The notes beneath the pieces are model-generated. The model was not told the DNA's origin, did not search any database, and saw nothing but the letters and a program-made list of their open reading frames with translations. The translations under genes and the position numbers were made by a program. From NCBI RefSeq assembly GCF_001465545.3, contig NZ_CP013480.3:3472001-3536000 (forward strand): a DNA stretch of 64,000 nt, read 5' to 3'. The DNA is from Pandoraea norimbergensis (lineage in GTDB: Bacteria > Pseudomonadota > Gammaproteobacteria > Burkholderiales > Burkholderiaceae). The stretch's first letter is position 1, and every line of letters begins with the position of its first letter. Below, one piece after another: positions 57,041 through 64,000 of the stretch.

Positions 57041-57177
57041 TACCATAGTGGCATCCGCGCAACACGGGTGCCACACCCGCAGCGCCCCGAAAGTGGGTAG
57101 CTAGATGGGTAGCCAGAGCGAAAAATCAGGCAAACTACCCGTGCAAGTGCCTGAAACTAAAAGAAAACGCTTATACC
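57041..57177. other. Phage-host junction (attR) region
   Basis: Non-coding segment between the Xis-like gene and xth. It contains GGGTAG at 57095-57100 and 57107-57112 (12 bases apart) and its inverse CTACCC at 57135-57140, plus a GGGTG-CCA-CACCC hairpin. Such clustered direct and inverted hexamers look like integrase or Xis arm sites. The exact core cannot be set without the left end. The xth gene is intact, so the insertion is upstream of it. Confidence 0.5.
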
Positions 57178-57957
57178 ATGAAGATTGCCACCTGGAACGT
57201 CAACTCGCTCAAGGTCCGTGTCGGTCATGTGCAGGATTGGCTGCGCAGCAATCCCGTCGACGTGCTCTGCCTGCAAGAGCTCAAGCTCACGGACGAGAAT
57301 TTTCCGATCGCGGAAATCGCCTCGCTTGGCTACACCTCGCACTTCACCGGGCAGAAGACGTATAACGGCGTCGCGCTGCTGGTGAATCACGCCAAGGCCG
57401 GTGAAGCCACCGACATCGTGATGAACCTGCCGAATTTCGCCGACGAACAGCGCCGCCTGATTGCGGCCACCGTCAGCGGCGTGCGCGTGGTCTGCGGCTA
57501 CTTCCCGAACGGACAGGCCGTCGGCTCCGACAAGTTCGAGTACAAGCTCAACTGGCTCGATGCCCTCACGCATTGGCTCTCTGACGAACTCGAGCGTCAC
57601 CCGCAACTCGCACTCCTCGGCGACTACAACATCGCGCCGGAAGACCGCGATGTGCATGACCCGGCCAAATGGGAAGGCCAGAACCTCGTCTCGCCGCAGG
57701 AGCGTCAGGCCTTCGCGCGCCTGCAAGGGCTCGGCCTGCGCGACACCTTCCGGATGTTCGATCAGCCGGAGAAGTCGTTCAGCTGGTGGGACTACCGCAT
57801 GGGCGCGTTCCGCCGCAATGCGGGCCTGCGTATCGACCACATCCTCGTGACCGCAGCCATGGCCGAGCGCTGCACCGGTTGCGAAATCGATCGCGAACCG
57901 CGCACGTGGGAGCAGCCGTCCGATCACACACCAGTGGTGGCGACGTTCAAGGACTGA
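57178..57957 (+). CDS. xth: Exodeoxyribonuclease III (AP endonuclease)
   Basis: 259 residues, complete. Exonuclease III landmarks: TWNVNSLKVR, CLQELKL (catalytic Glu), YNGVALLV, LGDYNIAPEDRDVHDPAKW, FSWWDYR and RIDHILVT, SDHTPVV (catalytic Asp-His). It repairs abasic sites and 3'-blocked ends in host DNA. First host gene after the prophage; its native promoter is displaced or replaced by phage sequence. Followed by a strong terminator. Confidence 0.95.
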   Translation: MKIATWNVNSLKVRVGHVQDWLRSNPVDVLCLQELKLTDENFPIAEIASLGYTSHFTGQKTYNGVALLVNHAKAGEATDIVMNLPNFADEQRRLIAATVSGVRVVCGYFPNGQAVGSDKFEYKLNWLDALTHWLSDELERHPQLALLGDYNIAPEDRDVHDPAKWEGQNLVSPQERQAFARLQGLGLRDTFRMFDQPEKSFSWWDYRMGAFRRNAGLRIDHILVTAAMAERCTGCEIDREPRTWEQPSDHTPVVATFKD

Positions 57958-58035
57958 ACGTCACGGCCGGAACGACGGTCGTTGCAGCATCGGATGATGC
58001 CACCCGAACAGACACTGTTCGGGCGACAAACAAAA

Positions 58036-58063
58036 ACGGCACCGAAATCCGGTGCCGTTTTTT
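58036..58063 (+). terminator. Rho-independent terminator of xth
   Basis: ACGGCACCG and CGGTGCCGT form a 9-base stem with a short loop, followed by six T; a matching A run on the other side makes it usable from the minus strand for the PilZ gene. Confidence 0.9.
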
Positions 58064-58110
58064 ATTGGCCTGCCGACGCTCGCATCACGCGAGCGCCGCA
58101 GGACCGCGGG

Positions 58111-59103
58111 CTACTGACTCGCGCGCGGATCGGTCAGCCGCGACTCATACACGTAGCAGCGAATGGCCGCCTTGTTGCGCGTATCCATCTGCATGAACTC
58201 CAGCCCATAGACCCACGTCCCGTCGGCACGCGGCCCTTCCGTGCCTCGCACAGCCGCCATGCCGAGAATCGGCACGACATCCGCACCGATAGGCACACGG
58301 AACTGCATGGCCACGTGGGTGCATCCGTCGGGCAACGCCGTCTTGGCGACAATGCCCGCGCCGTCAGCGCTGATGTCGCGCACAAGCACCAGCCACTCCG
58401 GGGTGTCCTCCGGGTCGGCCAGCATGCGCGTGAACGACGCGCGCGAGCTTTCGTCGAGCGGCGACAGTCGCGCGACCAGCCGGGTATCGACGCGCGGCGT
58501 GCGCCGCACGGGCGTCTCACGCACCTGCGACGGCCGCGAGAGCACCACGTAATCGAACGGCCCGTGGTGCACGCTGTGCACGTCGCACGTGAACTCGTAA
58601 AGGTTGTCGCCGGGAAACGTCCAGAGGGCGAGCTTGTCGCCAGCGGCCACAGGCAGCCGCGTGTCGCCCGCCGCCGGTGGCGTGATGATCAGCATGCCGT
58701 TCGGTGCCCGGCCGATCAACCGCGCGCGCACCCGCATGGTTTCGGCATCGGGTGCCACACGCACCTGCAACCACGCGCCGATCGGCAACGGCACGGGCAA
58801 GCCGTGCAGATACACCGTCGAAGCGCTGGAAGAGGCCGTGTCGAGCGGCGATGCCGAATTGGCGGCCTCGCTGCGTCCTGCCGCTTCGCCCGTGCTGGCC
58901 CCTTCGGGCAGCGGCCGGTGCGGCGCGAACATGGTGAACAGCCAATCGAGATCGGCCTCTGAGGGCAAACGCTCGCCGGCCGCCAGCAACGGCGTACCGT
59001 CGGCGTCGAACAAAGGCCAGGAGAGTGGAACATGTGCGTCAAGCTCGCGGCGATTGACCGCCACGAACCCCGGATAGCCTGACGCGATACAAGTCGATTG
59101 CAT
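58111..59103 (-). CDS. PilZ-domain protein (c-di-GMP binding, YcgR-like)
   Basis: 330 residues. N-terminal part is an uncharacterised domain with low-complexity Ser/Ala linker (SASPLDTASSSASTVY), then a YcgR-N-like beta domain (IGAWLQVRVAPDAETMRVRARLIGRAPNGMLIITPP) and a C-terminal PilZ domain with RRTPR (RxxxR) and DISADGAG (DxSxxG), the c-di-GMP-binding motifs. Such proteins slow flagellar motors when c-di-GMP rises. Upstream ATGs exist; 59103 was chosen for the first stretch of sensible protein. Confidence 0.8.
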   Translation of the reverse strand: MQSTCIASGYPGFVAVNRRELDAHVPLSWPLFDADGTPLLAAGERLPSEADLDWLFTMFAPHRPLPEGASTGEAAGRSEAANSASPLDTASSSASTVYLHGLPVPLPIGAWLQVRVAPDAETMRVRARLIGRAPNGMLIITPPAAGDTRLPVAAGDKLALWTFPGDNLYEFTCDVHSVHHGPFDYVVLSRPSQVRETPVRRTPRVDTRLVARLSPLDESSRASFTRMLADPEDTPEWLVLVRDISADGAGIVAKTALPDGCTHVAMQFRVPIGADVVPILGMAAVRGTEGPRADGTWVYGLEFMQMDTRNKAAIRCYVYESRLTDPRASQ

Positions 59104-59339
59104 GATGCCTGAGAGGGTTACAAACCCCTTGAGAGCCTGGGAACAAGGCATTGACCTTCCCCGCATTCCGGCACCCGGGGCCACGTCTTGGGCGACCCTC
59201 TTTGCACCGTCATCCGTGGCCAACACCCCACAAATGTCGCCAACCTACACAAACTTCGCGCCTCCGGCCGGCCGGAAGCGCCGCCCTGACGGGCAGCGCA
59301 TTGCGCGTTCATCTTTGTACCACGAAAGCGCCCCGATCC

Positions 59340-62318
59340 TTACAGCGCATTATCGGGTGAAATTGGCGTCATTCCGGTCGTGTTCGCCGACTGTGACGTG
59401 GCCAGCAAGGCCGCCGTATCGGCAGGTGTGAGCGGCAGCCGGGCCAGCCAGAACCACGGCAGCGTCTGCGCAAGCAAACCCGAGAGCCCCGCTGTGCCTT
59501 GTATCGCGGGGCTGGCCAGCCAGCCGGCCAAGGCCCCTGCCAAGGTCTCGACATCACAGGCAGGGTCGGCGAGGTTCGCACGCAAGCCCCAGCTTTGCGG
59601 AAGCTCACGCCATACGCGCTCGTGGCTCATAGCATCGTTGAACGCCGCCAGTGCGTAGTGCTTGAGCAAGTCGGCCGTCTGCTCCGGCATCTTCTTCGCC
59701 AAACGCGCGCTTTCGGGGGGCTCGTGCGCGCCTGCGTGGCGCGTCGCCTGACATTCCGGCTGTACGGCCAGCCACGTCAACCCGGCTGCGACCGCCAGTA
59801 ATCTCGTGCGTTGCGTCGCTTGTATGGCCTGCCGGGAGGATGTGCCAGCTACCTCGGTCTGCGGCGGCGTCAGCGTGACCGCCCGGAATACGTCATCGAT
59901 ATCGAGATGTGCGAGGGGTCGCAATCGCTCACTGTCCGGCCGTGCGGCATTCCCGACCAGCGCATCGACGCGATCCGACGTCGACAACGCCACGGATGGC
60001 AGCGGCGCGCCCGGCACGGTATCGCTATGGAGAATGGCATTCGCGGCATCACCGCCCGCATCGCCAAGCCACCTGCCGAGCAAGCGGACGAAGGCCGACA
60101 ACGTACGCTCCGTCGGCCAGATGTCACGGAAACATCCAAAGTCGCGGATCAGCGTATGGAGTTGCGACATATCACCCGGTGCATACGGGCCGTCCACGTT
60201 ACCCATGTCTGCCACGCCGTCCGCCCCGTTCTCGCACGTCGCCACCCGAACGCCCAGCCACTGCCAGCCGGTCGACGCGCCTCGCACCACAGGTTCAGAT
60301 GCTGTCGCGTGCGCGGTATTCGACACCGTCGACGCCGTCTGCGCCGCGGGTTCGCCGTCGCGGGCGTCACCCTCGAGCCCCACCGCCAGAAGCTGCTGCG
60401 GCACACGCATGCCAACACGGCCATCGGCACTGATCAGCACGAAGGACTTCGGTCCGAAGGCATCCGTGCCGTCGACGGACAACGCACTGTGCAGATGCGC
60501 CGGCAACGCGTCGTGCCACGCCTTGCGCAACGCCTGCGTCTCAGCATCTGCGACACCCCCAACGCCCGCCTGCGCCCAGTAAAGCGTCTGGCAAACCGCG
60601 CCGGCGAACGGCCAGACGGCTTCGGGGGGATGCGTCAGACAATGCGCCAGCAACGCCTGAAGCAATGCGGGCAACACCCAGGCCGCGTGCACCCGGTTCA
60701 ACGGTGTCGCGGTCAGGTCATCAATGGCCCGTGTGAGCCACTGCGCGCGCAAGTGCGCAAAACCATCGAGCTCGCCCACACCGCCGAGTGCAGGCTCTGC
60801 GGCCAGCAGCCGACCCAACCATTCACTGTGTTGCACATCGATGCGCAGACGCGCCAACGACGGCACTGACGGTGAGGCCTCACCGATCCATGACGGCATG
60901 ACGCCCGAGCGACCCGCCAGCGCACGCAACACCTGCCCGAAGACATCGGCACGCAGCGCTGGCTGGTCGAACGGCAACGTCATCCACGACTGCACAACCT
61001 CGTCGAGCGCCCCGGGTGAGAGCGCGCGCAACCAATCGGCGTCGAGCCGTATGCGCGCCCCTTGCCACTGCGTGCCACCCAACTGGCAACCGGGGCCGAC
61101 GCGCAGATCGTTCAGGCTTGCACCGCCGAAATGCGCGTCTCGCAAATCACACGCGAAAAACAACACGCCATCGAGCTTCGCCTCCCGCGCATTCAAGCGA
61201 GTGAGTTCGCAGTGCCGGAACGCCGCGCGGCGCAAATCTGCCCCCGCCACGCAGCCCCTCGCCATCGTCACTTCGTCCCATTGAGACTTCGCCGCGCTCG
61301 CGCCCGTCAAGCGTATGCCGGTGGCATGGCAGTCGTAAAAACTCGCGCGCCGCAACTGGGTGCGCTGCAACGACGCATCGTCGAGCCGGTTGTGTGCGAA
61401 CGCTACTGCATCGCATCCGGCGTCGCTGAAGTCCGCCCCCGTCAATGCCGCGAAGCGGAAATCGGCGCCTTGTGCACGGACCTTCGACAGTCGCGCACCA
61501 CTGAGGTCTGCTGCCCGAAAAGTGGCCTCGCGTAAATCAGCCCCTTCGAAATCGGCACCGACGTTGCGCGTACGGTCGAGCGTTGCGCCGTTAAGCGATG
61601 CGCCACCCCACTGCACGCCGTCGAAGCAACCATGACTCAGCTGCGCCCCGGCGGCCTGCACGCCGCGCAAGTCAGCCATCGGCACCGAGAGGTCGGGCAA
61701 GTTGGCGTTGCGCAGGTCGGTCATCGTCAGCGCAACGCCCATCACCGCAGCCGGCCATTCGCGCACCGGCGTGTGACGGCAACGCGACACGTCGAATCCG
61801 TCGGCGTCTGCCAGGGCCACCCAGTGCCACTGCGTTGGCCGGGTTGCCGCCGTCGCAGCGGCGGCGTGAGTCGATGCCTGCGCCTGAGCCTGAGACTCGC
61901 AACACCACTGCTTCAGTGCACGCAGCGCACCGGTAACGTTGCCGTCAGGTGACAAATGGGCGAAGCGCAAACGCCATGCGCGCGCCAACGCCTGCTCGTC
62001 AAATGGCAAGGCGGCCTGCGATGCCCGGCCCGTCAAAGCGGGTTCGGCGTGTCGATCCGAGCGATCCGAAGCAGCGTGCCGCGTCGATGTCCCGGCGTCC
62101 GGGCCAAGCACATGGACCAGCCACGCCACCTGTTGCCCAATCGTGCGGCGCTCGTCTTTGTCTGCGCACAGAATTAACCGCCGTAACGCTTCCGGAGGCG
62201 CTGCGCTTCGTTGCTCAAGATCGTGGTAGGACACCGCGCCCTCTGCCGGCATGCACTCGGACGGGCGGACACTCGGGTAACGCTGAGTGGGGGCTGATGC
62301 GTTTGAGAACAGGACCAT
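59340..62318 (-). CDS. Pentapeptide-repeat protein, SopA/NleL-like architecture
   Basis: 992 residues, start 62318 with AGGAG 6 bases upstream. Residues ~190-420 are pentapeptide repeats (A(D/N)LxG type: GADFEGADLREATFRAADLSGARL). The C-terminal ~550 residues are helical with no transmembrane segment. The order pentapeptide beta-helix then a large helical domain is that of SopA/NleL-type HECT-like E3 ubiquitin ligases delivered by secretion systems. A candidate catalytic cysteine is in LIRDFGCFRDIW. There is no visible secretion signal. It could also be a structural host protein; the effector idea needs a profile search. Confidence 0.6.
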   Translation of the reverse strand: MVLFSNASAPTQRYPSVRPSECMPAEGAVSYHDLEQRSAAPPEALRRLILCADKDERRTIGQQVAWLVHVLGPDAGTSTRHAASDRSDRHAEPALTGRASQAALPFDEQALARAWRLRFAHLSPDGNVTGALRALKQWCCESQAQAQASTHAAAATAATRPTQWHWVALADADGFDVSRCRHTPVREWPAAVMGVALTMTDLRNANLPDLSVPMADLRGVQAAGAQLSHGCFDGVQWGGASLNGATLDRTRNVGADFEGADLREATFRAADLSGARLSKVRAQGADFRFAALTGADFSDAGCDAVAFAHNRLDDASLQRTQLRRASFYDCHATGIRLTGASAAKSQWDEVTMARGCVAGADLRRAAFRHCELTRLNAREAKLDGVLFFACDLRDAHFGGASLNDLRVGPGCQLGGTQWQGARIRLDADWLRALSPGALDEVVQSWMTLPFDQPALRADVFGQVLRALAGRSGVMPSWIGEASPSVPSLARLRIDVQHSEWLGRLLAAEPALGGVGELDGFAHLRAQWLTRAIDDLTATPLNRVHAAWVLPALLQALLAHCLTHPPEAVWPFAGAVCQTLYWAQAGVGGVADAETQALRKAWHDALPAHLHSALSVDGTDAFGPKSFVLISADGRVGMRVPQQLLAVGLEGDARDGEPAAQTASTVSNTAHATASEPVVRGASTGWQWLGVRVATCENGADGVADMGNVDGPYAPGDMSQLHTLIRDFGCFRDIWPTERTLSAFVRLLGRWLGDAGGDAANAILHSDTVPGAPLPSVALSTSDRVDALVGNAARPDSERLRPLAHLDIDDVFRAVTLTPPQTEVAGTSSRQAIQATQRTRLLAVAAGLTWLAVQPECQATRHAGAHEPPESARLAKKMPEQTADLLKHYALAAFNDAMSHERVWRELPQSWGLRANLADPACDVETLAGALAGWLASPAIQGTAGLSGLLAQTLPWFWLARLPLTPADTAALLATSQSANTTGMTPISPDNAL

Positions 62319-62502
62319 GTGTGGCTCCTTGTCGCGCACGCTCATGCGTGACGCGAACAAAAAGCGACCATGGTGCCGAAGGAAACCGGACCAGCGCGTT
62401 GGGTAAATTCCGAATTAGTACGCCGGCACGTGAGGGGCATCCTTGGCGTTACGGCGTGGGATACCGTCAACGAGAAGTGCGGCGTTGCGCCGCAAACGCC
62501 AC

Positions 62503-62546
62503 AAAAAAATCGGGCGGCACCGAGTCGAAACCCGTTGTGCCGCCCG
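62503..62546 (-). terminator. Rho-independent terminator of rfbD, minus strand
   Basis: On the minus strand a 10-base stem CGGGCGGCAC/GTGCCGCCCG is followed by A and seven T. It lies ~70 bases after the rfbD stop. Confidence 0.85.
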
Positions 62547-62613
62547 GTATCACGCTGGACTGCCCAGTGCTGCCCGCGCCACCGAAGTCGGTCGCGCTAC
62601 CAGCGCATCGGCA

Positions 62614-63495
62614 TCAGCCGAGGCAGAGATTGAGCGCGTCGCGCCAGTCGGGTGCGCGTACGCCAAACGTGCGAGCGAGCTTGTCATTGTCGAGTACCGA
62701 ATACGCCGGGCGCTTGGCCGGCAACGGATACGCCGAAGTGGGAATCGGCACAACGTTCGGACGCTTCTCCGCCGCGCTCAGATCGAGAATGGCCTCGGTG
62801 AAACCGTGCCACGTCGTCTGACCTGCCGCCGTCAGGTGGTAGACGCCACTGCGCTCATGCCAGAAGTCAGCGTCGAAGCCCTGCTCGTTCGACCCTTGTG
62901 CCAGCGTCTGCGCGGTCAACTCGGCAATCGTGCGACACCAGGTCGGGGCGCCATGCTGGTCGGCCACGATACGCAGTTCGTCGCGCTCGCGTGCCAGTCG
63001 TTGCACGGTCAGCAGAAAGTTGGCACCGCGGTTGCCGTATACCCAGCTCGTGCGCAGCACGAGGTGGTTCGCGCCGCTTGCCGCAATGGCCGCTTCGCCA
63101 GCCAGCTTGGTGCGGCCGTAGGCATTCTGCGGATTGGTGGGTTCTTCTTCACGATACGGCACGCTGGACGTGCCATCGAAAACGTAGTCGGTGGAATAGT
63201 GAACGACGAGTGCGCCGAGACGCTTGGCCTGCTCGGCCATGACGCCGGGCACCACGGCATTGACCTGATACGCCGCCGCCTCTTCCGTTTCCGCCCGATC
63301 GACGGCCGTGTAGGCGGCCGGATTGACGATCAGGTCGGGGGCGAAGTCACGAATCGTACGCACGACGCTATCGGTGTCGAGCAGGTCCATCTCGCTACGC
63401 GCAGGTGCGTAGACATCGCCCATGCCTTGCAGGCAACGCGCCAATTCCCAGCCTACTTGTCCGGTGGCGCCTGTCAGCAGGATACGTCTCGTCAT
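62614..63495 (-). CDS. rfbD: dTDP-4-dehydrorhamnose reductase
   Basis: 293 residues. NAD(P)-binding GATGQVGWEL at the N-terminus, VVHYSTDYVFDG, YGRTKLAGE (YxxxK catalytic pair), VLRTSWVYG and the C-terminal TAAGQTTWHGF. Last step of dTDP-L-rhamnose synthesis for surface polysaccharides. Stands alone here, without rfbA/B/C in view. Confidence 0.9.
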   Translation of the reverse strand: MTRRILLTGATGQVGWELARCLQGMGDVYAPARSEMDLLDTDSVVRTIRDFAPDLIVNPAAYTAVDRAETEEAAAYQVNAVVPGVMAEQAKRLGALVVHYSTDYVFDGTSSVPYREEEPTNPQNAYGRTKLAGEAAIAASGANHLVLRTSWVYGNRGANFLLTVQRLARERDELRIVADQHGAPTWCRTIAELTAQTLAQGSNEQGFDADFWHERSGVYHLTAAGQTTWHGFTEAILDLSAAEKRPNVVPIPTSAYPLPAKRPAYSVLDNDKLARTFGVRAPDWRDALNLCLG

Positions 63496-63555
63496 GGTGC
63501 GACTCCCTTGTCTCGGATCGGATCGGTGAAACAGGGGAGCCTACCGCGATTACCT

Positions 63556-64000
63556 TCAGGTTTCCAGCCCCAGCTCCTGAATCTTGCGGGTAATAGTGTT
63601 GCGGCCGATGCCCAGACGGCTTGCCGCCTCGACTTTTCGACCCCGCGTGAAGTCGAGTGCCTCATTGATCAGAGCCGTCTCGAAACGACGCGTCAACTGG
63701 TCCATGACATCCGGCGATGCCGAGCGCAGCAACCTCGCCACCTCGCGCCGCAAAATCGGTTCCCAGCTATCCGCCCCCGCCGCATCACCCGCTGTCGATG
63801 CGCCATTCGCACCGTTCTGCGGGACAGCAGCCCCCGCGCCACCGGACATGCCGTTGGCGCCCGCGTATCCGGCACCCGCTGCACCCGCCACACCACCGAC
63901 CGGCGAACTGACCGCAGCGTTTGCAGGCGCCGCTACCGCCGCCGCGTAAGCCGGTGCGGGCGCACCCGAGCCGGTGATGGAAGTTGGTGCCAGCGTCTGA
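63556..64000 (-). CDS. ntrC: NtrC-type response regulator, C-terminal part
   Basis: Runs off the right edge; the C-terminal ~148 codons are present. A Fis-type HTH closes the protein (RFETALINEALDFTRGRKVEAASRLGIGRNTITRKIQELGLE). Before it lies a long Ala/Gly/Pro-rich linker of about 80 residues, longer than in typical NtrC. The AAA+ and receiver domains should lie beyond the window. The end-of-NtrC signature GRNTITRKIQELG is diagnostic of nitrogen regulator NtrC/GlnG. Confidence 0.8.
   Translation of the reverse strand, partial: QTLAPTSITGSGAPAPAYAAAVAAPANAAVSSPVGGVAGAAGAGYAGANGMSGGAGAAVPQNGANGASTAGDAAGADSWEPILRREVARLLRSASPDVMDQLTRRFETALINEALDFTRGRKVEAASRLGIGRNTITRKIQELGLET

Noticed and set aside
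57105..57365. 86-codon plus-strand frame across the junction (MGSQSEKSGK...)
   Set aside because: It overlaps the start of xth in another frame, has no ribosome site and no homology pattern; the junction is better read as non-coding attR DNA.
1..64000. CRISPR arrays, insertion sequences, rRNA genes
   Set aside because: No regularly spaced repeats, transposase genes with terminal inverted repeats, or rRNA-like sequence were seen on either strand.

Overview
The window is the right-hand ~57 kb of a large temperate, contractile-tailed (myovirus-type) prophage, followed by ~6.9 kb of host chromosome. Base composition is GC-rich throughout. The host genes at the right end (xth, a PilZ protein, rfbD, ntrC) suggest a betaproteobacterium of the order Burkholderiales. 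A Pandoraea- or Burkholderia-like host is my best guess, but this is inference, not proof.

Layout. From 1 to about 36.1 kb almost everything is on the minus strand and reads right to left from a promoter in the 36.1 kb immunity region: Cro/YdaS-like regulator, CII-like protein, three small early genes, two DNA methyltransferases, a replication initiator-like protein with a DnaC-type loader, small recombination and nuclease genes (DUF1367, HNH/Ref-like, DUF1064), an XRE regulator, small and large terminase, head genes (protease-like, major capsid), tail sheath, a lysis cassette (endolysin, holin, Rz, Rz1), tube/baseplate/spike genes, and finally two giant polyvalent antirestriction genes (DarA-like and DarB-like). 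The DarB-like gene runs off the left edge. Portal, tape measure, tail fibres and integrase are not in the window and should lie to the left.

From 36.2 to 57.0 kb everything is on the plus strand. A three-gene lysogeny operon (repressor, an unknown HTH protein, an exported protein) ends in a terminator. A strong promoter overlapped by repressor operators then starts a long early transcript. It begins with a ~500-nt hairpin-rich leader carrying a boxA-like element. It continues through a KTSC gene, a second compact structured RNA candidate, an initiator-like tRNA with anticodon CAU, a C-type-lectin-fold protein resembling DGR variable proteins, a broken HNH-AP2 homing endonuclease, a predicted recombination pair (SSAP-like plus YqaJ exonuclease), nucleotide-metabolism genes, ASCH and DUF5131 genes, ssb, a repeat-rich cytosine methyltransferase and two excisionase/AlpA-like proteins. 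The phage-host junction lies between about 57,041 and 57,177, directly upstream of xth.

Host segment. It holds xth (plus), then, all on minus, a PilZ protein, a ~990-residue pentapeptide-repeat protein with a SopA/NleL-like architecture, rfbD and the C-terminus of ntrC.

Themes. The phage invests heavily in evading host defence (four methyltransferase domains, ejected polyvalent proteins). Its three C/G homopolymers of 8 to 10 bases each coincide with a reading-frame anomaly. The early-right transcript carries two unexplained structured RNA regions and an initiator-like tRNA. These are the best candidates for undescribed biology.
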